Below are positions 1 through 9,014 of a stretch of 64,000 nucleotides of DNA, piece after piece (position 1 is the first letter of the stretch; each line of letters starts with the position of its first letter). The DNA is from JASGMR01 sp963664675. GTDB lineage: Bacteria > Thermotogota > Thermotogae > Petrotogales > Kosmotogaceae. The notes under the pieces are model-generated. The model was given only the letters and a program-made list of their open reading frames with translations, did no database searches and was not told the origin of the DNA. A program made the position numbers and the translations under genes. The stretch spans positions 806,001-870,000 of the forward strand of contig CAXXLB010000009.1 in NCBI GenBank assembly GCA_963664675.2, given 5' to 3'.

Positions 1-1289
1 CTACCGGTAAATGGATCAATATTCGTTCTTATCATTTTTCTCAACCCTCTCAAATAAGATTCATTAAATAATCCTGGATCGTTTACAAACAAACCTATAA
101 CAGGTGGTTTTGTAGATATTTGAGTAGAATAATAAATTTTTGCTTTCTTTCTTCCATTTCCAACAGGCGGCGTACTTAAAGTATATCTCGATACAACATT
201 ATTGAGAATTCCTGTCGGTATCTTTTTTTGAATATTTTCTCGGACTAATTCTATCGAAGCAATTATCTTTTTTATTCCTGTACCTTTTAACGCCGAAATA
301 AACAATACCGGGCTGTAATTAATAAAATAGAATTGTATATCAAATTCCTTTATCAATTCTTTTCTCGCCTTTTCATTAATCAGGTCCGATTTGTTATAAA
401 CTACTATCACGCCTTTTCCTGAATTCTCAATAATTCCGGCAATTTTTTGGTCCTGACTTCCAATTCCTTCTGTTGCATCTATAATCATAACAACAATATC
501 CGATTTTTGAATAGCAGTTACCGCTCTCATAACACTGTAATATTCAACATTTTTTATTTTTACTTTGGATTTTTTTCTTATTCCAGCGGTATCAATAAAT
601 ATATATTCGCTTTCATTTATTTTTATTCTTTCATTCACTGTATCTCTTGTAGTACCGGCAATTTCGGTAACCAGACTCCGTTCATTCTTGATTATCTTAT
701 TAAAAATCGACGATTTTCCTGCATTAGGTTTGCCTACAATAGCAATTTTGATGGATTCTGATTCATCAGAATCCTCAAGGTCAAAACCTCTTTTTTCCAA
801 TTTGTCGGTTATAATCTCCAATAATTCATGTTTATTTATCCCATGAACTGCAGAAATAGGGAACGGTTCACCCAATCCAAGAGAATACAAATCCAATTCA
901 TGTTCTTCTTTATATTTACTTTCATTCTCAACTTTATTTGCTACTAATATTACTTCTTTACCGCTCTTCCTTATCTTTTCAGCGAATTCCTGGTCCGACC
1001 CTACAAGACCGTTTTTACCATCAACAAGATACAAAATGAGGTCACCCTCATTTATTAAATTAAAGGTAACCTCCTTCATTTTTTCTTCTATAATATCCTT
1101 GGGATTATCAAATAACCCACACGTATCGATAAGATCAAAACTCTTTTCATACCATTTAACTTTTCCGATCTTAAAATCCCTGGTTAATCCCTCTAAATTA
1201 TCAACTATCGCATCTCTTCCACCGACCAACCTGTTGAAAAGAGTCGATTTCCCTACATTTGGTCTTCCAATAATTAAAACGGTTGCCAA
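1..1289 (-). CDS. der: GTPase Der (EngA), 3' end cut by the window edge
   Basis: Tandem-GTPase ribosome assembly factor that acts on the 50S subunit in the cytoplasm. The reading frame enters from the left edge and its N-terminus lies at 1289. It opens with the first P-loop (IIGRPNVGKSTLFNR) on a TTG start that is preceded by AGGAG inside the end of rpsA. The second G domain and a KH-like C-terminal domain follow. The last visible residues (LFVNDPGLFNESYLRGLRK, then IRTNIDPFTG) match the C-terminus of the family, so only about ten residues are missing. About 429 codons are visible against a usual 435-445. It is the last visible gene of the aspS-cmk-ispH-rpsA-der operon, with only 3 bases between it and rpsA. 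The family is certain, and the truncation is only the window boundary. Confidence 0.95.
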   Translation of the reverse strand, partial: MATVLIIGRPNVGKSTLFNRLVGGRDAIVDNLEGLTRDFKIGKVKWYEKSFDLIDTCGLFDNPKDIIEEKMKEVTFNLINEGDLILYLVDGKNGLVGSDQEFAEKIRKSGKEVILVANKVENESKYKEEHELDLYSLGLGEPFPISAVHGINKHELLEIITDKLEKRGFDLEDSDESESIKIAIVGKPNAGKSSIFNKIIKNERSLVTEIAGTTRDTVNERIKINESEYIFIDTAGIRKKSKVKIKNVEYYSVMRAVTAIQKSDIVVMIIDATEGIGSQDQKIAGIIENSGKGVIVVYNKSDLINEKARKELIKEFDIQFYFINYSPVLFISALKGTGIKKIIASIELVRENIQKKIPTGILNNVVSRYTLSTPPVGNGRKKAKIYYSTQISTKPPVIGLFVNDPGLFNESYLRGLRKMIRTNIDPFTG

Positions 1290-1292
1290 ATT

Positions 1293-3014
1293 TTACTCCT
1301 CTTCCTCACTATTTTCCATTTTTTCCTGGATCTGCTTTAATTGCTTCTCCATAGACGTTTCGCCAGATTCATCAATTCCTTCATTCATTTTATCTATCAT
1401 TTTCCTCGCTTCTTCCTGCTCTTTATCTTTTAATAATTGCCTTATGGAAACTCTCATGTTTCTCAAATCATTTTCCGGCTGATATATTACCTTTATAATT
1501 TTAAACTCTCTTTGATCTCCGATATTCAATTCTTCTTCAATTTCTTCAATTCTACGTATAGTTACCTGCGAAATTGGCAAAAAAGCTTCTACATTACAAT
1601 CATCTATAAGAACTATGGCACCGTTTTTCGTAAATCTCTTTACCGTTCCTGTGACTTTATCACCAACGCTATAGCTTTCTATAACATTTCTCCATGGATC
1701 CTCTTCGCCTTGCTTAATACTCATTCTCATTTTTTCATTTTCTTTATCTATACTGAGTATTTTTACTTTAACCATATTCCCCTCTTTTACCACATCTTCG
1801 ATGCTGTCAACAAAGTTCCATGATATTTCTGAAACGGGAACAAATCCGGAAACATAATCTTCCAGTTCCACAATTACTCCCATGGGAAGAATTTTTACAA
1901 CTTTTCCTTCATAAATTTTGTCTTGGAAATATTTTTCAGGAACATTATCCCACGGATTCCCTAGCACTTCTTTATAACTTAATGAAATAGTTCTCTTTTT
2001 ATCATCAATTTCTTTTATTAAAACTTTTACCTTTTCTCCGGTTTCAACGACACTTTTTAAATCTTTCTTTACATTGCCCCAAAAGACTTCAGATATATGT
2101 ACCAATCCCTCCACACCGGGCTCTAAAGCAACAAAAAAACCAAATGGAGTAATATTCTTAACTTCACCATTAACAACGCTCCCAACGGGATATTTTTCCA
2201 AAACATCCAGCCACGGATCCGGCGTCAATTGCTTAACACTCAAGGAAATTTTTTCTTCATTCAAATCTAAATTGATAATTTTTCCTTCCACATTTTCTCC
2301 GATTTTCAAAATATCAGATATTCTTTTCGTATTATCCCAAGAAATCTCTGAGGCAGGTATAAGAGCGGTAATATAATCATTCAGTTTGACAAATGCCCCG
2401 AAATTTTTTATACTTTCGACCTTTCCGCTCACAACCTGGCCCAATTCAAATTTTTCGAAATATTTTTCAACATACTCTCTTTTTATTTCCTTTAAGGAAA
2501 CCACTATATTCGGAGCGCCTCTTTGCTTTCTATATTTTATTACTCTAAAATTGAGTTTCTTATTCAGGGGAGCTCTGCCTCTTTTATACATAGACTCAGA
2601 TCCAGGCAAAAACGCCTTAATTCCCTTAAGAAGAGTAACCTGATATCCACCTTTTATTTCCTCATCTATAATTCCTTCTATATTTTCCTTTTTTTTGAAG
2701 GCATCTTCAACTTTTTTCTGAACAATTTTATGATATATTTTCTTTTCAGAAACAACACTTTGTCCTTGCTCTTCATCGTTCTTGAGAATAAGAACTTCGA
2801 GTTCATCTCCTTTTTTATATTCATTAATATCCCTGACCAGTTCACTTTCAGGCAAAAAACCATCCAATTTTCCATCAAGTATTAAAAATACTCCATCGGG
2901 CAGAATTGAATGCACCTCAGCCTTAACCCTTCCTCTGCCAATAGCAGGTTTTTCCATTTGATTCATTAATTGATCCATTGTTACTTCATTATTATTATGG
3001 ACCTTTTCGTTCAT
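1293..3014 (-). CDS. rpsA: 30S ribosomal protein S1 (S1-domain RNA-binding protein)
   Basis: RNA-binding protein of the small subunit that helps load mRNA. The 573 residues contain about six consecutive S1/OB-fold repeats between residues 25 and 530. The typical cores are visible: GRVKAEVHSILPDGVFLIL, GKVESIKNFGAFVKL, GEVKNITPFGFFVAL, GKVVKILPMGVIVEL and GTVKRFTKNGAIVLI. A charged Glu/Lys-rich tail follows. The repeats in the middle show the conserved G-F/G-hydrophobic pattern and EISW/DPW edges, so they are probably the RNA-binding ones; the first and last look more divergent. The ATG at 3014 has GGGAGG upstream. It lies between ispH and der. The last codons carry the ribosome-binding site of der, so the two are probably translationally coupled. 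Confidence 0.95.
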   Translation of the reverse strand: MNEKVHNNNEVTMDQLMNQMEKPAIGRGRVKAEVHSILPDGVFLILDGKLDGFLPESELVRDINEYKKGDELEVLILKNDEEQGQSVVSEKKIYHKIVQKKVEDAFKKKENIEGIIDEEIKGGYQVTLLKGIKAFLPGSESMYKRGRAPLNKKLNFRVIKYRKQRGAPNIVVSLKEIKREYVEKYFEKFELGQVVSGKVESIKNFGAFVKLNDYITALIPASEISWDNTKRISDILKIGENVEGKIINLDLNEEKISLSVKQLTPDPWLDVLEKYPVGSVVNGEVKNITPFGFFVALEPGVEGLVHISEVFWGNVKKDLKSVVETGEKVKVLIKEIDDKKRTISLSYKEVLGNPWDNVPEKYFQDKIYEGKVVKILPMGVIVELEDYVSGFVPVSEISWNFVDSIEDVVKEGNMVKVKILSIDKENEKMRMSIKQGEEDPWRNVIESYSVGDKVTGTVKRFTKNGAIVLIDDCNVEAFLPISQVTIRRIEEIEEELNIGDQREFKIIKVIYQPENDLRNMRVSIRQLLKDKEQEEARKMIDKMNEGIDESGETSMEKQLKQIQEKMENSEEEE

Positions 3015-3033
3015 TCGTTAATCCCTCCCATAC

Positions 3034-3879
3034 TCACACACTCTCATTTATATAATTTAAAATTTCATCTATCTGCTTTTCTGGAGTGGAAGTACCACTA
3101 ATAATTCCTAAGGTTTCAATTTTTTCCGAAAGATTCAACTGCTCCGGCTTTTGAATAAGATACCCCTTAACTCCACTTTTTATAACAATTTCGTACAATT
3201 TTCTCGTATTAGAACTTTTTTTACCTCCAATGACCACTATTGCATCGCATTTTTCAATTAACTCTTCAACCGCTTTTTCCCTTTTTACTGTTACATCACA
3301 TATTGTATCAAAAAGCTGCACATCTTTAAAATTTTTTTCTGAAAGGATATTTTCGTAATATCCATAATTTTTACTATTCATTGTTGTTTGAGAAATTAAA
3401 GCCACCATGCTGTCTTTATTGAAATTTTCTAAAATCTCTTCAAACTCTCCTGTTTTTTGAAAAACATAGCCCCTTTTCGCCCTTGAAAGTATAGCTTTTA
3501 CCTCAGGGTGGTCCTTTTTCCCGTAAATTAAAATATCGTATCCTAAGGAACTATATTTTTCTACCAGACCAAATACATTGTACACTATTGGGCAAGTCAA
3601 ATCTATAACTTTACTGTATTCATTGCTTATTTTATTTTCAAATTCTTTTGTTACCCCATGGGCTCTCAATAGAATAGGGAAATCTTCGCTGTTTGCAGAA
3701 AAAATAGTCTCTTCACTGCTAACAAAAATCTGTGGGAAATCACTCATAACCGTTTCATTGTGTATAATTTCGCCAATTGAAAAAATCTTTTCATTTTTTT
3801 CACAGATATTAAATGTCATCTTAATTGCCCTTCTCACTCCCGAGCAAAAACCAATTTCTTTAGAAACTATTATCTTCAT
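3034..3879 (-). CDS. ispH: 4-hydroxy-3-methylbut-2-enyl diphosphate reductase
   Basis: Last enzyme of the MEP isoprenoid pathway. It reduces HMBPP to IPP and DMAPP on a [4Fe-4S] cluster. The 281 residues carry the three cluster cysteines C12 (GFCSGV), C96 (DLTCP) and C194 (DTICDVT). They also carry the substrate histidines H74 (AHGVT) and H124, with E126 in the HPEVKA motif, the Gln-Thr-Thr near 164-166, and the GGKKSSNTRKL phosphate-binding stretch. Length is normal. Its ATG overlaps the TGA of cmk (ATGA), so it is translationally coupled. In some bacteria ispH is fused to S1 domains; here the S1 protein is a separate gene immediately downstream. Confidence 0.97.
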   Translation of the reverse strand: MKIIVSKEIGFCSGVRRAIKMTFNICEKNEKIFSIGEIIHNETVMSDFPQIFVSSEETIFSANSEDFPILLRAHGVTKEFENKISNEYSKVIDLTCPIVYNVFGLVEKYSSLGYDILIYGKKDHPEVKAILSRAKRGYVFQKTGEFEEILENFNKDSMVALISQTTMNSKNYGYYENILSEKNFKDVQLFDTICDVTVKREKAVEELIEKCDAIVVIGGKKSSNTRKLYEIVIKSGVKGYLIQKPEQLNLSEKIETLGIISGTSTPEKQIDEILNYINESV

Positions 3880-4517
3880 CTTTTCAACTCATTCATTATA
3901 ATATCCACTACTTCTTCCAGTGTCAAATTGGAAGTGTCAATATACTTTGCGTCTTCGGCAATTCTCAGAGGGTTTATTTCCCTGGAAGAATCTCTTTCAT
4001 CCCTTTCTTTTATACTGGATATGGTATTTTTCAGATTCGATTCGGTAAAATCTTCGTTTTTTTGCAAAAGTCTTCTCTTCGCTCTGACCTCAGGGTTGGC
4101 ATCTAAATAAAATTTGTTTCTCGATCTTTTTAAAACCACCGTGCCGATATCTCTGCCTTCCATAACCACATTATTGTTTTCAGATATTTTTCTCTGTTCA
4201 CTGACCAAAAAGTTTCTGATATCCCTATTTACTGCTATTTTAGAAGATAAAGAAGTTACCTTGTCATCCCTTATTTTATTTGAAATAGGATTTGAATCAA
4301 TCAATAATCTATTTCCATCAAGGGAAAAAGATGTTTCAGAAATTAACTTCTTGACTTCTTCGTTATCATCTATATTTACATTATTATTTAACGCTTTTAA
4401 AGCCATCGCTCTGTACATCGAACCGGTATCAACATATACAAAACCTATTTTCTTTGCCACACTTTTTGCAACAGAAGACTTCCCTGAACCCGCCGGGCCA
4501 TCGATAGCTATGCTCAT
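3876..4517 (-). CDS. cmk: (d)CMP kinase
   Basis: Transfers phosphate from ATP to CMP or dCMP in pyrimidine nucleotide metabolism. The 213-residue protein starts with a P-loop at residues 6-15 (GPAGSGKSS). The CMP-binding region follows (DTGSMYRA), then GRDIGTVV and a lid-type arginine region (RAKRR and RDERD). Length matches the family. GGGGAG precedes the ATG, which lies 13 bases after the stop of aspS. The stop overlaps the start of ispH. Confidence 0.96.
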   Translation of the reverse strand: MSIAIDGPAGSGKSSVAKSVAKKIGFVYVDTGSMYRAMALKALNNNVNIDDNEEVKKLISETSFSLDGNRLLIDSNPISNKIRDDKVTSLSSKIAVNRDIRNFLVSEQRKISENNNVVMEGRDIGTVVLKRSRNKFYLDANPEVRAKRRLLQKNEDFTESNLKNTISSIKERDERDSSREINPLRIAEDAKYIDTSNLTLEEVVDIIMNELKR

Positions 4518-4530
4518 CTTTTCTCCCCGC

Positions 4531-6282
4531 TTATTTTTTTATGCCTAATTCATTCAATTGATCATTCGATGGTTCGTTTGGCGCACCGGTCATCAAATCT
4601 GCTCCACTCGCAACCTTAGGAAAAGCTATAACATCCCTTATTGAGTTTGCATTGGCAAAAATAGCTATCAGCCTATCAACTCCTATTGCAATTCCTGCAT
4701 GAGGTGGTGGGCCATACTTGAAGGCTTCAAGCAAATAACCGAATTTTTCATTTGCTTCGTCGTCATCTATCCCAATAATTTCGAAAATTTTATTCTGAAT
4801 ATCCCTCCTGTGAATCCTCACACTTCCGCTAGCCAATTCAAAACCATTCAGTACAAGGTCATAAGAAGTAGATTTGATCTTGTCTATCTCATCAGGAAAA
4901 TAATTATTCAAATCATCTAAATCAGGCATGGTAAAAGCGTGATGTTCCGCTTTATATCTTTTTTCCTCTTCATCGTAACTGAACATAGGAAAATCTGTAA
5001 TCCAGTGAATATCGTACCCTTCAGCAGTTAAATTATTGTCTTTAATAACCTTATCTCTCAGTCTCCCAAATTTCTTGTAATAACCATATCCCTTTCCTAT
5101 TCCTATAAACAAAATATCATCTTCGGATATTGAAAAGTCTTCAACTATTTTTTTCGCTTCCTCGGGACAGACTTTCAAAATTGATGATTTTATATTATTA
5201 CCGCCTTTTATCCACAACAAGCCACTCATTCCAAGACTTTTGAAAAATTCCGTAAGTTCATCGATCTTTTTTCTCGAATAATTTTCGGAAAGATTCTTTG
5301 CGATAAATCCCGTTATTTTTTCATTTTTCTCCAAGGCACTTTTTATAAAATTAACCGTGCTGAAATTAAAATAATCAGTCAAATCTTCGAATTTCATGCC
5401 ATATCTCAAATCCGGTTTGTCGGAACCATAATTTGTAATGGCATCATTATACGTCATTCTTTTGAAAGGAATGTTGATTTTTGAACTTAAAACTTTTTCA
5501 AAAATATCTTTGAATAAACCCTCAATCAACTTAAAAATATCCTCCTGATCAACGAACGACATTTCTAAATCCAATTGAGTAAATTCAGGTTGTCTATCGG
5601 CTCTGAAATCTTCGTCTCTAAAACATTTTACTATTTGATAATACCTGTCAAAACCTGCAACCATTAAAAGTTGTTTATACAATTGAGGAGACTGTGGTAG
5701 AGCATAGTAATTCCCTTTTCTTATTCTGGAAGGTACTAAAAAATCTCGAGCTCCCTCAGGAGTCGTTTTTCCCAATATGGGAGTTTCAACCTCTATAAAA
5801 TTCAAATTATTCAAATATTCTCTCATTACCTGTGCAACTTCATGTCTTAAAATTATATTTTTCTGTATTTTTTTTCTTCTCAGGTCAAGATATCTGTATT
5901 TTAATCTCAAATCCTCCGAAGCCTCATCTTCTTCGGTATTTATATATATTGGAGGATTTTCAGATTCCGATAATATTATAAAGTCCTCAGCTAAAATTTC
6001 TATTTCACCGGTTGCCATATTCTTATTGATGGCTTCATCCGGTCTGATTCTTACTATACCCGAAACTTCAAGAGTATACTCATTGCCGATTTTATTCGCT
6101 TTTTTATATAAATCCTTATTTTTATCAGGATCGATTACCACCTGAGTAAATCCATATCTATCTCTCAAAAGAAGAAATTTTATTCCTCCCAGATCCCTTA
6201 TTCTTTCCACCCATCCATTCAAAATAATCGCTTCGCCAAGGTTTTCCTTATTAAGCTCACCACAAGTATGTGTTCTTTTCAA
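4531..6282 (-). CDS. aspS: Aspartyl-tRNA synthetase
   Basis: Class II aminoacyl-tRNA synthetase that charges tRNA-Asp. I place the start at a TTG (6282), 8 bases after a strong GGGAGG. The longer in-frame ATG at 6315 has no comparable site and would add 11 unusual residues. The 583 residues show an N-terminal OB anticodon-binding domain (residues 1-105), then motif 1 and motif 2 around FRDEDFRADRQPEF. A bacterial GAD insertion domain follows, and motif 3 is at GIAIGVDRL near the C-terminus. Whether it is discriminating or also charges tRNA-Asn cannot be told from this window. It is first in the five-gene minus-strand operon, with a promoter presumably in 6283-6380. Confidence 0.96.
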   Translation of the reverse strand: MKRTHTCGELNKENLGEAIILNGWVERIRDLGGIKFLLLRDRYGFTQVVIDPDKNKDLYKKANKIGNEYTLEVSGIVRIRPDEAINKNMATGEIEILAEDFIILSESENPPIYINTEEDEASEDLRLKYRYLDLRRKKIQKNIILRHEVAQVMREYLNNLNFIEVETPILGKTTPEGARDFLVPSRIRKGNYYALPQSPQLYKQLLMVAGFDRYYQIVKCFRDEDFRADRQPEFTQLDLEMSFVDQEDIFKLIEGLFKDIFEKVLSSKINIPFKRMTYNDAITNYGSDKPDLRYGMKFEDLTDYFNFSTVNFIKSALEKNEKITGFIAKNLSENYSRKKIDELTEFFKSLGMSGLLWIKGGNNIKSSILKVCPEEAKKIVEDFSISEDDILFIGIGKGYGYYKKFGRLRDKVIKDNNLTAEGYDIHWITDFPMFSYDEEEKRYKAEHHAFTMPDLDDLNNYFPDEIDKIKSTSYDLVLNGFELASGSVRIHRRDIQNKIFEIIGIDDDEANEKFGYLLEAFKYGPPPHAGIAIGVDRLIAIFANANSIRDVIAFPKVASGADLMTGAPNEPSNDQLNELGIKK

Positions 6283-6316
6283 GAGTGACACCTCCCATAA
6301 TGTAAATATTACCATG

Positions 6317-6347
6317 TTAACACTTCTAATGCACTATCTTTTATGAT
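6317..6347 (+). promoter_or_regulatory. Candidate promoter of the Omp-alpha-like gene
   Basis: TTAACA at 6317-6322 and TATGAT at 6342-6347 are separated by 19 bases. They sit 33 bases before the TTG start of the SLH-protein gene, in the divergent gap with aspS. The spacer is longer than the optimum, so this is a weak call. Confidence 0.4.
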
Positions 6348-6380
6348 AAAATTTTATCGAATAATTGGGAGGTGAATTAA

Positions 6381-7802
6381 TTGAAAAAAATCGTATTTAT
6401 CTTATTAGCAACACTCTTTCTCCTATTTGCTAACGTATATGCCGTAAATTTTATCGATGTTAGTTCAACGCACTGGGCATATCCTGCAATTATGGAGCTT
6501 ACTGATCTTGGAATTTTGAGCGGAATTAAGGGTACAGATGGAAATTATTACTTCAACGGTAATGATCCTTTAACCAGATATCAAACCGCGGTGGTTCTGG
6601 ATAAGCTCATTTCATATGTAGAATCCGGTATGGGTGATAATTCTGGTTCAGTTGATCCAAGATTTGCTGTTCAACTTGACAATCTTGAATTAGCGGTAAC
6701 CGACGAAAACGGGAAAATAATCCAGTCACTTGATCTGGAAGCCAGAATTAACTCTTTAGAGAGTGAAGTAAACAAGCTTTTTGTTGAATTGTCTAAAAGT
6801 GATAACAGCTCATCGTTGAATTCTACTGTTGATGCGCTGAAAAATCAAATGACAAATTTAAGCAAAGATGTTTCCCTGAACGCCAAGGACATCAGTGAAT
6901 TGAGTGCTAAAATTGACAGCAACACGAATTCTATGCTCTCCAGAGTACAGTCCCTCGAAACAGATATTTCCGCTTTGGAAAACCTTGATAACACTGAATT
7001 CCAGAAAGAAATTGAGAAAAAGGTTTCCGATATAGAAGCGAGATTAAACAGCCTGGCGCTGTCTTTTGTCACGGAAAGCGATTTGCAAAAATATGCTACT
7101 TTAGCTGATGTAGAATCCAGAATTAAATTCCTCGCAGGCCAAGACGAACTGAACGGATTAAGTTCCAGATTATTGAATGTAGAAACAATCTTAGACGAAA
7201 ACAAAGATTCGTTAAATAACAATGATTCGAGGATCGCCGCAAACGCAGGTAACATAACAGTATTAACTAAATCACTGACTAATCTGAAGAGTGATGTTGC
7301 AAATCTTTCAACTTCTTTTGATTACTCCGATTCGTCGAACAAGATGAAATTCGATGAAATCGAAGCGACATTACTAACTTTTGAGGCAGCAAATAAAAAC
7401 TTAAGCAATGAAATTTCAAGCCTGAGCGGTAATTTTGATTCTCTGACAACACAAATAGGGAACAACACTTCAAAAATCAGTGCTAATGAAGATCAATTAG
7501 AAGTTATGAATTCAAAAATCGCTACTCTTCAGGGAATGATATCATCTTTAAATGAAAACATAGGTAAATATGCAACGAAGAGTGAGGTAGACTATTCGGT
7601 TGGACAAGTCCAGGAAAATGTCGATGCTCTGAGTACAAAAGTGGGAGAAATAAACGCGAAAGTTAATTCCGGGGTCGTTACACCGGAAGAATTGAATAAA
7701 GTGAAAACCGATTCCCAAACACTTGGCTATATTGGAATAGCAGCTGGTGTTGCGGGTATAATAGTTGGGATTATAGGCTGGACAATGCCAAAACCGGAAT
7801 AA
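6381..7802 (+). CDS. Omp-alpha-like SLH-domain, coiled-coil outer-envelope protein
   Basis: Resembles Omp-alpha of Thermotoga, a rod-like spacer thought to link the peptidoglycan to the outer 'toga'. The TTG start follows GGGAGGTG. The 473 residues contain a signal peptide (1-21, ending NVYA), one SLH domain (22-90, with FIDVSSTHWAYPAI and RYQTAVVLDKLI) and a long helical region. That region runs from about 105 to 430, is rich in Leu/Ser/Asn/Lys and has heptad-like spacing. The protein ends with a hydrophobic C-terminal segment (IAAGVAGIIVGIIGW). The layout, an N-terminal wall-binding SLH and a C-terminal membrane anchor, is that of Omp-alpha. It is a single-gene unit closed by a strong terminator. 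The exact anchor membrane is an inference from the family. Confidence 0.85.
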   Translation: MKKIVFILLATLFLLFANVYAVNFIDVSSTHWAYPAIMELTDLGILSGIKGTDGNYYFNGNDPLTRYQTAVVLDKLISYVESGMGDNSGSVDPRFAVQLDNLELAVTDENGKIIQSLDLEARINSLESEVNKLFVELSKSDNSSSLNSTVDALKNQMTNLSKDVSLNAKDISELSAKIDSNTNSMLSRVQSLETDISALENLDNTEFQKEIEKKVSDIEARLNSLALSFVTESDLQKYATLADVESRIKFLAGQDELNGLSSRLLNVETILDENKDSLNNNDSRIAANAGNITVLTKSLTNLKSDVANLSTSFDYSDSSNKMKFDEIEATLLTFEAANKNLSNEISSLSGNFDSLTTQIGNNTSKISANEDQLEVMNSKIATLQGMISSLNENIGKYATKSEVDYSVGQVQENVDALSTKVGEINAKVNSGVVTPEELNKVKTDSQTLGYIGIAAGVAGIIVGIIGWTMPKPE

Positions 7803-7823
7803 TATATTTTTCAAACAATTGAA

Positions 7824-7850
7824 AACCCAGGATAGTCTCCTGGGTTTTTT
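7824..7850 (+). terminator. Rho-independent terminator after the SLH gene
   Basis: A 9-bp stem (7824-7832 with 7838-7846) and a 5-base loop are followed by a run of T to 7850. It lies 22 bases after the stop codon. Confidence 0.9.
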
Positions 7851-7901
7851 GTTATAATTTAATTCATAAACGCAGTTAAAATAATACTGGAGGTATCAGT
7901 T

Positions 7902-7988
7902 TTGCATAAAATTTTAAATTCTATATTTGAAACAAGCTACGATGAAATTTTTTTAAAAAAAATCAATAATATTATTCGGAAGATATAA
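7902..7988 (+). CDS. Putative 28-residue small ORF ahead of ruvB
   Basis: TTG-started frame with a well placed GGAGG at 7889-7893, 8 bases upstream. The sequence begins MHKILNSIFET and ends NNIIRKI. The stop ends 2 bases before the ATG of ruvB, and ruvB itself has only a weak ribosome-binding site, so a role in translational coupling is possible. I recognise no domain. The peptide is vaguely reminiscent of the N-terminal helix of SecA proteins, but it is too short to call. It could also be a chance frame. Confidence 0.35.
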   Translation: MHKILNSIFETSYDEIFLKKINNIIRKI

Positions 7989-7990
7989 TT

Positions 7991-9007
7991 ATGGAAAATA
8001 ATAGAGTTCTGTCTCCCGATGAAAACGGAGAAGAATATTTAATAAAAAATTTAAGGCCAAAATCAATAGGTGAATACATAGGACAAGATGATATAAAGAA
8101 AAGCCTTAATATCTCTATAAAAGCTGCTTTAAAAAGAAAAGAAACGCTAGATCACATCCTTCTTGCCGGCCCTCCTGGCCTTGGAAAAACTACTTTATCA
8201 AATATTATTGCTCATGAACTTTCAAGTAATATATACATAACATCAGGACCCGTAATTGAGAAACAGGGAGATTTGGCCGCTATGCTGACTCAACTGGAAA
8301 GGGGAGATGTCCTCTTTATAGATGAAATTCACCGTTTGGGAAAATCTGTGGAAGAAATTTTATATTCCGCAATGGAAGATTTTCAATTAGATATTATGAT
8401 AGGAAAGGGACCAAGCGCAAGGTCAATAAGAATAGAAATTAATCCATTTACTCTCGTGGGTGCCACAACCCGATCAGGATTAATTGGAGCACCCTTGAGA
8501 AACAGGTTTGGAATGATTTTGGAAATAGATTTTTATGATGAAATTTCTTTAAAAAAGATAATAAACAGATCATCTAAAATTCTCGATGTAGAAATTAACT
8601 CAGAAGCGGCAGAACTGATCTCAAAAATTTCCAGGGGAACTCCCCGAATAGCTAATAGAATTCTGAGAAGAGTGAGAGATATGGCCACCGTAGACAAAAA
8701 AAATGTCATTGATATTCAAACTGTAAAAAAAACCATGGATATTTTAGGGATAGATATGTATGGTTTGGACAATACAGACAGAAAAATATTGAATATCATA
8801 ATAAAAAATTATTATGGAGGACCCGTCGGAATAAAGGCGGTAAGCGCTTCTACAGGCATCGAATCTGAAACGATAAGTGAAGTATATGAACCTTACCTTC
8901 TTCAAAGAGGTTTTTTAATAAGAACTCAGAGGGGAAGATGTGCAACTGAAAAAGCTTATAAACATTTAAAGATAAAATATGAAGGGAAGAATACCAATTT
9001 ATGGTAA
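7991..9007 (+). CDS. ruvB: Holliday junction branch migration helicase RuvB
   Basis: AAA+ motor that drives branch migration with RuvA in recombination repair. The 338 residues show Walker A at 60-68 (GPPGLGKTT) and Walker B DEIH at 111-114. Sensor 1 (GATTRSG), the RIANRILRR arginine region and the C-terminal winged helix (QRGFLIRTQRGR) follow. Length is typical. The ATG lies 2 bases after a possible small upstream ORF. nadK follows almost immediately, so this starts the run of tightly spaced plus-strand genes to rarA. Confidence 0.97.
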   Translation: MENNRVLSPDENGEEYLIKNLRPKSIGEYIGQDDIKKSLNISIKAALKRKETLDHILLAGPPGLGKTTLSNIIAHELSSNIYITSGPVIEKQGDLAAMLTQLERGDVLFIDEIHRLGKSVEEILYSAMEDFQLDIMIGKGPSARSIRIEINPFTLVGATTRSGLIGAPLRNRFGMILEIDFYDEISLKKIINRSSKILDVEINSEAAELISKISRGTPRIANRILRRVRDMATVDKKNVIDIQTVKKTMDILGIDMYGLDNTDRKILNIIIKNYYGGPVGIKAVSASTGIESETISEVYEPYLLQRGFLIRTQRGRCATEKAYKHLKIKYEGKNTNLW

Positions 9008-9014
9008 TAGAAAA

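Noticed and set aside
1036..2885. Several plus-strand frames of 85-148 residues
   Set aside because: They lie antisense to rpsA and der, have low-complexity Ser/Phe/Ile-rich sequence and no ribosome-binding sites.
7902..7988. Remnant of secA ahead of ruvB
   Set aside because: The resemblance is limited to a short helix and there is no continuation in any frame, so it is reported only as a small ORF.
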